Positions 44,811-53,264 of a stretch of DNA of 64,000 bases are shown one piece after another. How positions within the stretch are numbered: the stretch's first letter is position 1; each line of letters opens with the position of its first letter. The notes beneath the pieces were generated by a model, which worked only from the letters and a program-made list of their open reading frames with translations, was not told the origin of the DNA and searched no databases. Position numbers and translations under genes: made by a program. Source of the stretch: an uncultured Clostridia bacterium (GTDB taxonomy: Bacteria; Bacillota; Clostridia; Lachnospirales; Cellulosilyticaceae); contig CAKZUB010000010.1 in the NCBI GenBank assembly GCA_937921505.1, positions 89,633 to 153,632 of the forward strand. Direction: 5' to 3'.

Positions 44811-45839
44811 ATGGAAAAAAGAGTAACAATGAAACACATAGCAAATCAACTTGGATTATCTATTAATGCGGTTTCATTAGCGCTAAATGACAGGGTAGGA
44901 GTAAGTGAAGAGACGAGAAGACAGGTTTTAAGATTAGCAGAGGAAATGGGTTATTTAAACAATTATTCAAAGTATGTAAGTACATACTCGAGTAAAAACA
45001 TTTGTATTCTTCTTAAAACTATTTATTTTAGAGATATGCATTTCTATTCTAAAATTCTATTAGGAATAGAAGAAGAAGCCAAGAAAAATGGTTTTGATGT
45101 ATTTGTTAATTTCTTTGAAGAAGATAAAGCTATTCCAAACTGTATAGAAAATCGAAGAGTTGCAGGGGTTGTGGTTGTCGGAAAAATAGATGATGATTAT
45201 CTTTTGCAGCTTAAGAGCTATGAGGTACCTGTAGTATTAGTTGACCATACCTCTTTAGCAGAATCCACAGATAGTATATTAACAGATAATAAGCTTGGTG
45301 CTTTTAAAGCAACAAAGTACTTAATAGAAAAAGGGTATACAAAGATTGGCTTCTTGGGAGATCTAGATTATAGCCTCAGTGTGAAAGAGCGGTTCTTTGG
45401 TTATCAAGAGGCGCTCAAGATGTTGCCGGGTATACGTACGTATGAGGAAGTTGCGTACTATAGTAATCAATACTCCATATTAAATGATATAGAGAAATTC
45501 ATTTTAGGTAATGATACGCAAAGTATTGTTGAGAGTTTAGGTAAGATTGTGAGCATGCCTCAGGTGTTTGTTTGTTCAAATGATAGTGCGGCCATTCAAC
45601 TTAGTAATGCACTCAAGCTATTAGGTTATAATGTACCAGAAGACATAGGTGTAGTGGGCTTTGATGATATAGATCTGTGTCTTATGATTAGTCCTAAGCT
45701 GACAACTGTAAGAGTTAATAAAGAACGCATGGGCAGAAAAGCCATAGAAAAGCTTTTATGGAGATTAAGTCATAGAAAAGAGCCTATAGAAAATACTGTT
45801 ATGGATGTAGAAATCGTAGAACGGGAATCTGTAAGATAA
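44811..45839 (+). CDS. LacI family transcriptional regulator
   Basis: Repressor of 342 residues with helix-turn-helix TMKHIANQLGLSINAVSLAL, hinge EMGYLNNYSKYVST and a sugar-binding domain ending in VGFDDIDLCLMISPKLTTV. AAGGTGA precedes the ATG. It is 36 bp after the GH130 gene and probably controls the DUF1861-GH130 pair. I found no clear CG-centred palindrome before 42665, so its operator remains unlocated. Confidence 0.85.
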   Translation: MEKRVTMKHIANQLGLSINAVSLALNDRVGVSEETRRQVLRLAEEMGYLNNYSKYVSTYSSKNICILLKTIYFRDMHFYSKILLGIEEEAKKNGFDVFVNFFEEDKAIPNCIENRRVAGVVVVGKIDDDYLLQLKSYEVPVVLVDHTSLAESTDSILTDNKLGAFKATKYLIEKGYTKIGFLGDLDYSLSVKERFFGYQEALKMLPGIRTYEEVAYYSNQYSILNDIEKFILGNDTQSIVESLGKIVSMPQVFVCSNDSAAIQLSNALKLLGYNVPEDIGVVGFDDIDLCLMISPKLTTVRVNKERMGRKAIEKLLWRLSHRKEPIENTVMDVEIVERESVR

Positions 45840-45913
45840 TGGATAATGAGTTCCATCTCAATATTGACCTATTAATAGGGGCTGGTAATATCGCAACAGT
45901 TACCCTTGCAATC

Positions 45914-45944
45914 AATGGGCGCTGCCAAAAAGGCAGCGCCCATT
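45914..45944. terminator. GC-rich hairpin after the LacI gene
   Basis: A 13-bp perfect stem (45914-45926 with 45932-45944) with loop AAAAA. It is far more GC-rich than its surroundings and has no T run. It may end transcription of the forward operon or be the remains of a mobile repeat. Confidence 0.6.
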
Positions 45945-46010
45945 AATGAGAAGATAAAGGGCATATACTATAAAAGTGAGGATACATTATAAACTAGACA
46001 ATAAAGAACG

Positions 46011-46544
46011 TCAGCTAGCATCTGTTTTTATAATAAAGGCATATTCACACGCGTTATCATTCCAAGAACAGGTTATTCTAAAACCTCTTATAACAGCACC
46101 TTTTTCATAATCGGCACTATTAGAACTTAGGCTGGCAGCCCAATGCTGACCTATATCAAATGATACTTTGCCCTTTTTAATTTTAGGGGTTATTTCTAAG
46201 ATTTCTCTGTAAGTATATTTGCTGTGACCATTTTCATTAAGTATATAATCCTGTATTTTTAGAGTATCAGGTGGATAATTTCCAAAGTCTATTACAGCTC
46301 TTTTACCTAGTTCAACGTAGGGCGGGGTGATATTTGAGCCCTCTTCTAAAATAACTATAAATGTATCCTGCCTATCATATATAGCACCATTCCATATGTT
46401 TTTACCTATAACATAATCAACTTCTTGATCATCAATAGTTATACTAATATTGGGTGGTTCATTAGGTGTTCTTGGAGATGAACATCCAGTTAAAGCAACG
46501 GCTAGAGATAATATTATTAAAATTAAAACTGCTTTTGTTTTCAA
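46011..46544 (-). CDS. Small secreted lipoprotein of unknown function
   Basis: Lipoprotein of 177 residues. The signal peptide ends in lipobox VALTGC with Cys21, followed by a Ser/Pro-rich linker. The rest is predicted beta-rich (NISITIDDQEVDYVIGK, GKVSFDIGQHWA) with no recognised family. The start codon is TTG at 46544, eight bases after AAAGGAGG. It is divergent from the Agr locus with 228 bp between them and could share its control region; that link is only positional. Confidence 0.75.
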   Translation of the reverse strand: MKTKAVLILIILSLAVALTGCSSPRTPNEPPNISITIDDQEVDYVIGKNIWNGAIYDRQDTFIVILEEGSNITPPYVELGKRAVIDFGNYPPDTLKIQDYILNENGHSKYTYREILEITPKIKKGKVSFDIGQHWAASLSSNSADYEKGAVIRGFRITCSWNDNACEYAFIIKTDAS

Positions 46545-46772
46545 TTTTCAGGCCTCCTTTATATAAACTTTTATTTGAATTATTCCATTATACTATGAGT
46601 TCGATGCATGGCGTAAGAATTTTTAGAAATATCTTTATTTTGAAAAGGCACTATTCATACACATTTATATACTATTCGAGCAATTTTCACACTACAGGCA
46701 AAAATGTATTGTAAAATGATAAGGGAACAAGGTGAGCTATAGAGTGCAGTAAAGTTAGGGGATGAATATTTT

Positions 46773-47474
46773 ATGTTTACATGTGTCATATGTGAAGATG
46801 AAGAGGTGCAAAGAGATAAGATCAATAAGTATGTAAGGATGCTGCTTGGTGAAACACATATTGCTTATGAAATCTTAGAGTTTGAATCAGGAGAACAACT
46901 ATTGAATATTTATCCGAGTCGGGTAGATATTATTTTTTTAGATATTAAGATGAAAAAGTTATCAGGTATGGATACAGCAAAAAAAATTAGAACTTTTGAT
47001 ACAGAAGCAGAAATTATTTTTATAACTGGACTAAGTCAATTTATGCAACAAGGCTATGAAGTAAATGCAAGGCGTTATTTAACAAAGCCTATCAAGTATG
47101 AAGTTTTTATGCAGCAAGTGAGGCCTTGCATTGAAGCTATTATAAATAGACAAGAAAAGTATATATGGGTGAGAAGCCTCCATTCGGCATATAGGGTAAG
47201 GGTAGATGCGATTCTATATGCTGAAACTTATGGTCGTCAAGTCAACATTTATACAACACATCAAGTATATCCGACTTATATGCAAATAAGTCTTATTGAA
47301 AAGGAATTAAAAGAAGAAAATTTTTTCAGATGTCAAAAGTCATGTTTAATTAATTTAAGCTATGTAGAAGGCATTACTAAAGATTCAGTATTCATAAAAG
47401 ATAAAGAAATTCCAGTAAGTCGTTTAAAAATGCAAGCTTTAAAAAAAGAGTTGGCAAAGATAATAGGAGAATAG
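46773..47474 (+). CDS. LytTR response regulator (AgrA type)
   Basis: Response regulator of 233 residues. The receiver domain begins CVICEDEEVQRDKI with the phosphoacceptor Asp in IIFLDIKMKKLSG and Lys in YLTKPIK. The C-terminal LytTR domain (ILYAETYGRQVNIYT, FFRCQKSCLINLSYVEGI) binds DNA. AGGGGATGA precedes the ATG. The sensor kinase gene starts two bases after its stop. It is the output of the pheromone circuit encoded here. Confidence 0.9.
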   Translation: MFTCVICEDEEVQRDKINKYVRMLLGETHIAYEILEFESGEQLLNIYPSRVDIIFLDIKMKKLSGMDTAKKIRTFDTEAEIIFITGLSQFMQQGYEVNARRYLTKPIKYEVFMQQVRPCIEAIINRQEKYIWVRSLHSAYRVRVDAILYAETYGRQVNIYTTHQVYPTYMQISLIEKELKEENFFRCQKSCLINLSYVEGITKDSVFIKDKEIPVSRLKMQALKKELAKIIGE

Positions 47475-47476
47475 TA

Positions 47477-48850
47477 ATGATAGAGACATCTTTTTTTTGG
47501 TCAGTGGTTTTTTTTATAACAACTTTAATTGAGTGGACATCGCTGAAGCTTCTTATGGATAGCAACAGTTTGGCAAAGGTTTCAAGAGAAAGATATTATC
47601 AGTTATTTAGCTTGATGATAGCAATAGGATTTCTTTTAAATGAATTCAATGTATTTCCAGCTCTAAAAGTTTTTGTGATAGTTTGTATGACCTGGAGCTT
47701 CTATAGAATAAGTTATAAGGTGTCTTGGGTCAAAAATAGTCTAGTTATAGCTGTTTTTTGGATGCTGTCTCTTGGAAGTGAAGCCATTATGATGGCACTT
47801 ATAACAAGATTATATCGTTTAGAGAGCCATATGAGTTTATTAGAACCTAGTTATATAAAACTTCTATTTATTATATTAGTCAAAGGTTTACTCATAAGTA
47901 TTATTTTAGTTTATAGAAAATTAAAGATATCTATAGACAATAACCAACGTGATGTTATTTACATATTACTGCCTTTAGCTGCTAATAGCCTAGTACTGCT
48001 TTTTATTTTTGGGTATGCACCACTGATGGATATTAATACACAGCACTATTATTCTATGATATTAAGTATTACATTACTTGTTATTTCAGCCAATGCATCA
48101 CTCATTATAATCATAAGAAAGATGACTAAGGATTATCAGATTAAATTAGTTTATAAAAGTTATGAAGATAAAAAGGAAGCTGAGTACAGCTATTATATGC
48201 AACTAGAAAAGGAGCATGAAGAGGTTAGACAGCTTTATCATGATATGAATAATCATATCGCATGCATCAAAGGACTGGCACAACACCAAGAACAGCTAAA
48301 ACAATATATACAAGCGCTTGAGGAAGAAATCCCTACTATTAAACAAATCTTTCAAACAGGCAATAAAGTAGTAGATACTCTGCTTAGACAAAAAAGCATT
48401 CTATGTGAGAAAGAGCATATTGATCTACAAGTTTCTTTAGACTTAACGAGATGCAGTTTTATAGCAGCTAAAGATTTATGCAGTATTTTTGCCAATGCCT
48501 TAGATAATGCCATAGAAGCTTGTCAAAATATAAAAACTGAAAATAAAATTAAATATATACATATAGAAAGTTCTAAGATCAAACGTTTTCTAGTCATTAA
48601 AATAAAAAATGCTAAAGAGCATCCCGTTAAGCTAAAAGATGGAAAGATTATGACCCATAAAAAAGATGAAGTGCTGCATGGAATAGGGCTAAAAAATATA
48701 CGAAGATGTGTAGAAAAATACGAATCAGAATTAGTTCTTCAACATACAGAAAATGAATTTTATTTAAAAATAGTGATACCCTTAAACGCACCTGGTGACA
48801 TCTTAGACAATAAAAACGACATCTTAAACAATAATTGTATAAAAGTGTAG
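47477..48850 (+). CDS. AgrC-type pheromone sensor histidine kinase
   Basis: Sensor kinase of 457 residues with five to seven predicted N-terminal membrane helices (about 5-215) and a cytoplasmic GHKL module. The phosphorylated His lies in YHDMNNHIACIKGL, the N-box in IFANALDNAIEACQN and the glycine motif in HGIGLKNIRRCVEKY. This is the AgrC layout: the membrane part senses the cyclic peptide. It is coupled to the AgrA-type gene upstream and followed by the AgrB-type gene. Confidence 0.9.
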   Translation: MIETSFFWSVVFFITTLIEWTSLKLLMDSNSLAKVSRERYYQLFSLMIAIGFLLNEFNVFPALKVFVIVCMTWSFYRISYKVSWVKNSLVIAVFWMLSLGSEAIMMALITRLYRLESHMSLLEPSYIKLLFIILVKGLLISIILVYRKLKISIDNNQRDVIYILLPLAANSLVLLFIFGYAPLMDINTQHYYSMILSITLLVISANASLIIIIRKMTKDYQIKLVYKSYEDKKEAEYSYYMQLEKEHEEVRQLYHDMNNHIACIKGLAQHQEQLKQYIQALEEEIPTIKQIFQTGNKVVDTLLRQKSILCEKEHIDLQVSLDLTRCSFIAAKDLCSIFANALDNAIEACQNIKTENKIKYIHIESSKIKRFLVIKIKNAKEHPVKLKDGKIMTHKKDEVLHGIGLKNIRRCVEKYESELVLQHTENEFYLKIVIPLNAPGDILDNKNDILNNNCIKV

Positions 48851-48888
48851 AAAAAGATGCTAAGTTTGAGACAGAGGAGAGAAAACAA

Positions 48889-49488
48889 ATGATAAAATAC
48901 TGTTCACAGACGATGGCAAAAGCACTTGTCCGAAATGGGCTCATCGATGAAGAAAAAGAATACGGATTATATGCCTATGGGTTTGAGACATTTATAGCTT
49001 CATTAATAAATATAGGAGCTATTTTAGCTATTGGTTTTATATGTGATAGGCTTATACATACTTTATTATTCTTAATAACTTATAGCAGCATAAGGCAATT
49101 TTCAGGAGGATATCATGCCAAAAACCATATAGGGTGTTTTATGACTTTTATAGGGATCTATGGATCTACGTTGGCGATGATAAACTCTATAGATTTTATG
49201 AAGAGTAAGGTAATCTTGATTATCTTTTTGAGCCTAAGTATTTTTATTATCGGTCGATTCTCACCTCTAGAGCATTATAATAATCCTCTTAATAACATAG
49301 AGAAGATAAGATATAAGCACATAGCTAGGAGATTAAGTATAAGTTTGGGACTAATAGCACTAATAGGCTTATTTCATCCTTACTTATATGAGTACAGCTT
49401 ATATATAATATTTTCTCTAGGATGGATAGCTATAATGCTTATGATGGGATACGAAAGGGGGAGAGGGAAATTAAAAGGTACGCTTTAA
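48889..49488 (+). CDS. agrB: AgrB-type pheromone-processing membrane protease
   Basis: Membrane protein of 199 residues with about five predicted helices. The catalytic pair of AgrB cysteine proteases is present: His76 and Cys83 in SGGYHAKNHIGC. AgrB removes the C-terminus of the AgrD precursor and forms the thiolactone ring. The start is the ATG at 48889 behind AGAGGAGAG; an in-frame upstream start at 48835 lies inside the kinase gene. The precursor peptide gene begins five bases after its stop. Confidence 0.92.
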   Translation: MIKYCSQTMAKALVRNGLIDEEKEYGLYAYGFETFIASLINIGAILAIGFICDRLIHTLLFLITYSSIRQFSGGYHAKNHIGCFMTFIGIYGSTLAMINSIDFMKSKVILIIFLSLSIFIIGRFSPLEHYNNPLNNIEKIRYKHIARRLSISLGLIALIGLFHPYLYEYSLYIIFSLGWIAIMLMMGYERGRGKLKGTL

Positions 49489-49493
49489 ATTTC

Positions 49494-49616
49494 ATGAAAT
49501 ATGCAGGCAAGTTAGCCATCTTAACAGTTTTTCTTAGTGCAAATACAGCCTGCAATTGGTTTGCTTATCAAGGGGAAGTGCCAAAAGAGTTAAATCAGTT
49601 TAAAAGAGTTAAGTAA
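49494..49616 (+). CDS. agrD: AgrD-type cyclic lactone autoinducer precursor
   Basis: Peptide of 40 residues with the three AgrD parts: an amphipathic N-terminal leader (KYAGKLAILTVFLSA), the pheromone core with Cys20 (ACNWFA) and an acidic/charged recognition tail (YQGEVPKEL). The pattern matches clostridial cyclic lactone autoinducers, where Tyr-Gln-x-x-x-Pro follows the core. By analogy with Listeria, whose core is followed by Tyr-Glu-Pro, the ring is predicted to be Cys-Asn-Trp-Phe-Ala. The ATG at 49494 has no close ribosome site; translation may be coupled to agrB, or start a little upstream after AAAGGGGGAGAGG. Confidence 0.85.
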   Translation: MKYAGKLAILTVFLSANTACNWFAYQGEVPKELNQFKRVK

Positions 49617-49664
49617 ATAAAATAGTAATAAGAAATAATCTAATAAAAAAGAGAGGTATTGCAG

Positions 49665-50495
49665 ATGAAAAAATTAAGTAAGATCTTTAGTATCACTATG
49701 GTATCAATATTGTTATTATCTAGTTTTCAAACTAGCGTAATCGCTAAATCAACCCCAGAAGAAATCGAGTTAAAAGACTTGAGGAAACAGAGTAAAGTTA
49801 TAGACATTAATTCATATGAAGATGAAATGAGAAGATCAAAATCGGCTAAAGAACAGCTTGAAACATCTAAGAAATATCAAAAGTATGCAGTTTCTACAGA
49901 AATAGTGTACCTTGATAAAGCAGGAAATATTTTAACTGATAATATTCAAGCAGCTTCAACTCCGGGATCTACTAGGATTAGTTCATATACGTATTATGGT
50001 GCTTCAACTACCTATGATACTAAATCATCTTCAACCTTATCAGGTTTTTCTCAACTTACACTAGATATAGGAATGTCATGGTCACATCCTGCTATTGGAG
50101 TACTTTATACAATGATAGGTAGGATAATCTCACAAGATGAATTTAATTCCTATACAGGTATTATTGCAAGAACATTATATGATTATAAGATTCAAGAAAA
50201 AATTGTAGAAGTTTATAAATTAGATACTATGACCTCACAGTATAAATGGGAGCCTATGGTTTTATCATCAATGAGGTCAACAGGGGCGCAATCTAATCTA
50301 GTATATTATTATAAGCAACAGAGACAAAATCCATCTAATCTAGATTTAGGAATTGTAAAATATGAAACTGGGAATTATTTTTATCAAGAAGATAGATTAA
50401 TTAGTATTGCTAAAAGTGCAACTTATCCTATATCATATCCTTATACAACAGGAGCTACTACATCTTATAACAATGATTACATATTTAGATATTAA
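49665..50495 (+). CDS. Secreted protein of unknown function, Agr-linked
   Basis: Protein of 276 residues with a Sec signal peptide (residues 1-29, ending SVIAKS). The mature part is rich in Ser, Thr and Tyr (SSYTYYGASTTYDTKSSSTL), with no Cys and no anchor, so it is probably released. No family is recognised. GAGAGG lies upstream of the ATG. It starts 49 bp after agrD, so it may be made with the quorum-sensing genes and act as an effector or surface factor. Confidence 0.7.
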   Translation: MKKLSKIFSITMVSILLLSSFQTSVIAKSTPEEIELKDLRKQSKVIDINSYEDEMRRSKSAKEQLETSKKYQKYAVSTEIVYLDKAGNILTDNIQAASTPGSTRISSYTYYGASTTYDTKSSSTLSGFSQLTLDIGMSWSHPAIGVLYTMIGRIISQDEFNSYTGIIARTLYDYKIQEKIVEVYKLDTMTSQYKWEPMVLSSMRSTGAQSNLVYYYKQQRQNPSNLDLGIVKYETGNYFYQEDRLISIAKSATYPISYPYTTGATTSYNNDYIFRY

Positions 50496-50507
50496 GTGGA
50501 GATTGAC

Positions 50508-50723
50508 ATGATTATTATTATTTTAATATTTTCATATCTTGAATATCTGGCAATAAGATTTATACTGCTTAAATATACTAAAATAGAATTAGACATCTTC
50601 CCAGATAGATACTATGATAATCCTAAAAAAACTTGGCTTGGAGCAGGAATTTTTATCGCCTCCTTTTTAATTACAGGATTAGTAGTGGGGATGATATTTG
50701 GAGTAGATAAATTAAATTTTTAA
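50508..50723 (+). CDS. Small two-helix membrane protein
   Basis: Protein of 71 residues with hydrophobic helices at about 1-22 (MIIIILIFSYLEYLAIRFIL) and 45-66 (LGAGIFIASFLITGLVVGMI), joined by a polar loop with DIFPDRYYDNPKKTW. TGGAG before the ATG at 50508. It follows the secreted protein gene by 12 bp and is probably co-expressed. An accessory or immunity-like role is possible but not shown. Confidence 0.6.
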   Translation: MIIIILIFSYLEYLAIRFILLKYTKIELDIFPDRYYDNPKKTWLGAGIFIASFLITGLVVGMIFGVDKLNF

Positions 50724-50731
50724 GATTAGTT

Positions 50732-50771
50732 AAAGGGGTTGTTGCACTAAAGTAGAGCACAGCCTCTTTTT
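50732..50771 (+). terminator. Terminator after the Agr-linked genes
   Basis: A long stem with a few wobble pairs (AAAGGGGTTGTTGC with GCACAGCCTCTTTT) is followed by TTTTT. It closes the 46773-50723 block. Confidence 0.7.
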
Positions 50772-50796
50772 CGTATGAGCACATTATTGTAGTTAT

Positions 50797-50823
50797 CATA
50801 CTATCTCTACAAAGGATAGTATG
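50797..50823 (+). promoter_or_regulatory. Hairpin in the leader of the 50844 gene
   Basis: A 9-bp perfect inverted repeat (50797-50805 with 50815-50823) ends 20 bases before the ATG, so it could act as an operator or a leader structure. Confidence 0.5.
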
Positions 50824-50843
50824 AATAAATTTAGGAGCAAATT

Positions 50844-51230
50844 ATGAAAAAAACTATAGTTATAGTTACAGGTACAATAGTTCTTTTAGCAGCTGTGATA
50901 GGTATCTTTAATTTCAATAATATAGATTTAAAATTTACTATATTAAACAACAAACAATGGGATAAAAACCTATTATTAGATTTAGTTTATAGTGCATCAC
51001 ATAAACGAGAAGTTTATAGTTATACTTTTTCAGAGGATGCTATAAAAACTAGTGAAAAACAATACTTTCCTGCCATTAATGGTTACTTACCTAAAGAGAT
51101 TTTTGAGGAATTTGGATATACAGAGGAAGAAATTCAAAATTATGGACAAGTTGCATTGTATTGCAAAGAATTAAAATATAAAATCTTAGTTTTAGATGGT
51201 TGGCGAGCTGTAGAGGATAATATATATTAA
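50844..51230 (+). CDS. Small exported or membrane-anchored protein of unknown function
   Basis: Protein of 128 residues with one N-terminal hydrophobic helix (residues 3-23) that may be a signal anchor, then a soluble part rich in Lys, Glu and Tyr (AIKTSEKQYFPAINGYLPKE, EEFGYTEEEIQNYG). No family is recognised. TAGGAG precedes the ATG. It lies after a terminator and has its own leader hairpin, so it is transcribed separately from the Agr block. Confidence 0.6.
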   Translation: MKKTIVIVTGTIVLLAAVIGIFNFNNIDLKFTILNNKQWDKNLLLDLVYSASHKREVYSYTFSEDAIKTSEKQYFPAINGYLPKEIFEEFGYTEEEIQNYGQVALYCKELKYKILVLDGWRAVEDNIY

Positions 51231-51237
51231 AACGTAG

Positions 51238-51282
51238 AAAAGCCATAGCATAGAGGAATGATCTCGTGTGCTGTGGCCTTTC
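51238..51282. terminator. Bidirectional terminator between convergent genes
   Basis: GCCATAGCA (51242-51250) pairs with TGCTGTGGC (51269-51277) with one wobble, flanked by AAA and TTT arms. It lies between the forward gene ending at 51230 and the reverse gene ending at 51292. Confidence 0.7.
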
Positions 51283-51291
51283 TTATTTATT

Positions 51292-51933
51292 TTAGACCTG
51301 CCTAATTGTCTCGAGATAGTTATACAAGGTAAACTTCGAAATATTAAGGAAGTCACACACTCTGTCTCCTGACTTAGTAATAAGAAAAGCCCCTTTGCTA
51401 TCTAAGAACTTAATAATTTCAATTTTCTCTTCCTTGCTAAGCTGAGCCAAAGGTTTGTCAAACATATTTTCACACTGTATAAGGAGATTATCCATAAGCT
51501 GATTCACATCTGTAGTAAAGAGTTCACTAGAAGATGGGGTAGGACAAGAATAGTTGTTAAATTGTTTAAGAAACTCTTCGCACTTTAAAGAATCAGTTAT
51601 ATCCATATTAATACAAACAGAGCCAATATTATTACCTTCGTCATCTTTAAGAAACATAGAGGAACCTCTAATAATCTTACCATTTCGTGTATGAATAACC
51701 TTATTATAAATATGGGTATCGCTGATCGTATTACTCATCACCTCAAGTCCCCAGTTGCCTCCGCAGTCGCCGACTTTCCTGCCTGTCACATGACCATTTC
51801 TTATATCTGCAATCGTATGTTCATACTCTTTGGTATTATCATGTAAAACAATTTCACAGTTGCTGCCAAGATGATTTTCGAGTAGATCTAATAGATTGGT
51901 GAATAGTTCTAAATTATCATAAATAGTTTTCAT
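51292..51933 (-). CDS. YheO-type PAS/HTH transcriptional regulator
   Basis: Regulator of 213 residues. The N-terminal YheO-like PAS domain (GSNCEIVLHDNTKEYEHTI, GSSMFLKDDEGNNIGSVCIN) is followed by a C-terminal HTH_22 domain (FLDSKGAFLITKSGDRVCDF, SKFTLYNYLETIR). AGGAGATAC lies before the ATG. It is divergent from the KDPG aldolase and KDG kinase genes, with 354 bp between, and probably controls them. Confidence 0.87.
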   Translation of the reverse strand: MKTIYDNLELFTNLLDLLENHLGSNCEIVLHDNTKEYEHTIADIRNGHVTGRKVGDCGGNWGLEVMSNTISDTHIYNKVIHTRNGKIIRGSSMFLKDDEGNNIGSVCINMDITDSLKCEEFLKQFNNYSCPTPSSSELFTTDVNQLMDNLLIQCENMFDKPLAQLSKEEKIEIIKFLDSKGAFLITKSGDRVCDFLNISKFTLYNYLETIRQV

Positions 51934-52287
51934 ATGTATCTCCTTTTGTATAAGTTAAAAGCTAGATGGTTATAGTATATCAAAAAACTATCAATAAAAG
52001 ATAGAGTGATAAAAAAGATTTATAAAAAACCAAAAATATTTTCAGTAGTAAACTGCTATAATGTATGGTATAACATACGTTATGAAAAAGAATTATAAAA
52101 AACAGGGTTAAATATAAAAAAAAAGCATAAAAAAGCTATACATCTAAAAAAAAATGATATATAATATAAAAATAAGTAAGAAATATAAGTAAGAAATATA
52201 AGTTCCTTAAAACAAGGAAAAATAGAAAATAAGGAAGTAGGAAGTAAGAAGCAAGAAATAAGAAACTATAATATAGGAGGTACAAAT
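51934..52287. other. Divergent control region with purine-rich leader repeats
   Basis: The region contains an extended -10 promoter with an overlapping palindrome (52054-52083) and a purine-rich leader from about 52129 to 52277. The leader holds a 13-bp tandem repeat (AGTAAGAAATATA at 52175-52200) and further GAAGTAAGAAG-like repeats. AGGAGG lies at 52276-52281 before the aldolase ATG. No gene seen. Confidence 0.6.
52054..52083 (+). promoter_or_regulatory. Extended -10 promoter with overlapping operator-like palindrome
   Basis: TGCTATAAT (52054-52062) is an extended -10 element. A palindrome ATAATGTATG/CATACGTTAT (52058-52067 with 52074-52083, nine of ten pairs) overlaps it, a good place for a repressor of the aldolase-kinase operon. 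Confidence 0.55.
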
Positions 52288-53253
52288 ATGCAGCAGATCT
52301 TAAGTAAATTAGAAGCATTTGGAATTGTTCCGGTTATTAAAATTGACAGGGTAGAAGATGCATTGCCGCTTGCAAAGGCTTTATGTGAGGGCGGTCTTCC
52401 GGTAGCAGAGATTACTTTTAGAACGGCATGTGCTAAAGAAGCTATTAAAATCATTACCACTCATCTGCCAGAAATGTTAGTTGGAGCAGGTACTGTACTT
52501 ACAACTGAACAAGTGGACCAAGCAGTAGAGGCGGGAGCCAGCTTTATAGTAAGTCCTGGACTTAATCCTAAAGTGGTTAAATACTGCGTGGATAAAGGCA
52601 TACCTATTACACCAGGATGTACCAATCCTTCTGATATAGAACAAGCTATTGAACTTGGATTAGAACTTGTTAAGTTCTTTCCAGCGGAAGCTGCGGGTGG
52701 GATTAAAATGATTAAGGCGATGGCAGCACCTTATACAACTATGAAGTTTATGCCTACTGGAGGTGTAAGTGCTAAAAATCTTAATGAGTACTTATCCTTT
52801 GATAAAGTCATCGCATGTGGCGGAAGCTGGATGGTAGATGCAAGCCTTATTAACAGTGGACAATTTGATAAAATTACAGAACTCACACGTGAAGCGGTAT
52901 CACAAATGCTAGGCTTTGAACTTGCTCATATAGGCATTAATGCAACATCAGCAGATCAGGCAAAAACAGTAGCAGATGATATCGCAAGTTTATTTAATCA
53001 GCCTGTTAAAGATGGCAATAGTTCACTCTTTGTAGGTGCTGGAGTTGAGGTGCTTAAGGCTCCTTATTTAGGTGCAAATGGGCATGTAGCCTATAAAACA
53101 AATTACTTAAATAGAGCTATCAACTATTTAAAAGCTAGAAACGTAGAGTTTGATGAAGACTCAGCTAAGTATGATGATAAAGGTAATATGGTTGCCATTT
53201 ATATAAAAGGTGATAAAGGTGGTTTTGCATTCCACTTACTACAAAAAAAATAG
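52288..53253 (+). CDS. KDPG/KHG aldolase with C-terminal VOC (glyoxalase-like) domain
   Basis: Two-domain protein of 321 residues. Residues 1-210 are a class I 2-keto-3-deoxy-6-phosphogluconate aldolase: the Glu in VAEITFRT, TPGCTNPSDIEQAI and the Schiff-base Lys in LVKFFPAEAAGG. Residues 215-320 (FELAHIGINATSADQA to FAFHLLQ) look like a VOC/glyoxalase-fold domain; standard aldolases stop at about 210. It cleaves KDPG to pyruvate and glyceraldehyde 3-phosphate in uronate breakdown. AGGAGG precedes the ATG. The kinase gene follows after 11 bp. Confidence 0.9.
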   Translation: MQQILSKLEAFGIVPVIKIDRVEDALPLAKALCEGGLPVAEITFRTACAKEAIKIITTHLPEMLVGAGTVLTTEQVDQAVEAGASFIVSPGLNPKVVKYCVDKGIPITPGCTNPSDIEQAIELGLELVKFFPAEAAGGIKMIKAMAAPYTTMKFMPTGGVSAKNLNEYLSFDKVIACGGSWMVDASLINSGQFDKITELTREAVSQMLGFELAHIGINATSADQAKTVADDIASLFNQPVKDGNSSLFVGAGVEVLKAPYLGANGHVAYKTNYLNRAINYLKARNVEFDEDSAKYDDKGNMVAIYIKGDKGGFAFHLLQKK

Positions 53254-53264
53254 GAGGCTAAGTG

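Noticed and set aside
52170..52277. CRISPR-like repeats
   Set aside because: The repeats are short, adjacent and degenerate purine tracts without spacers.
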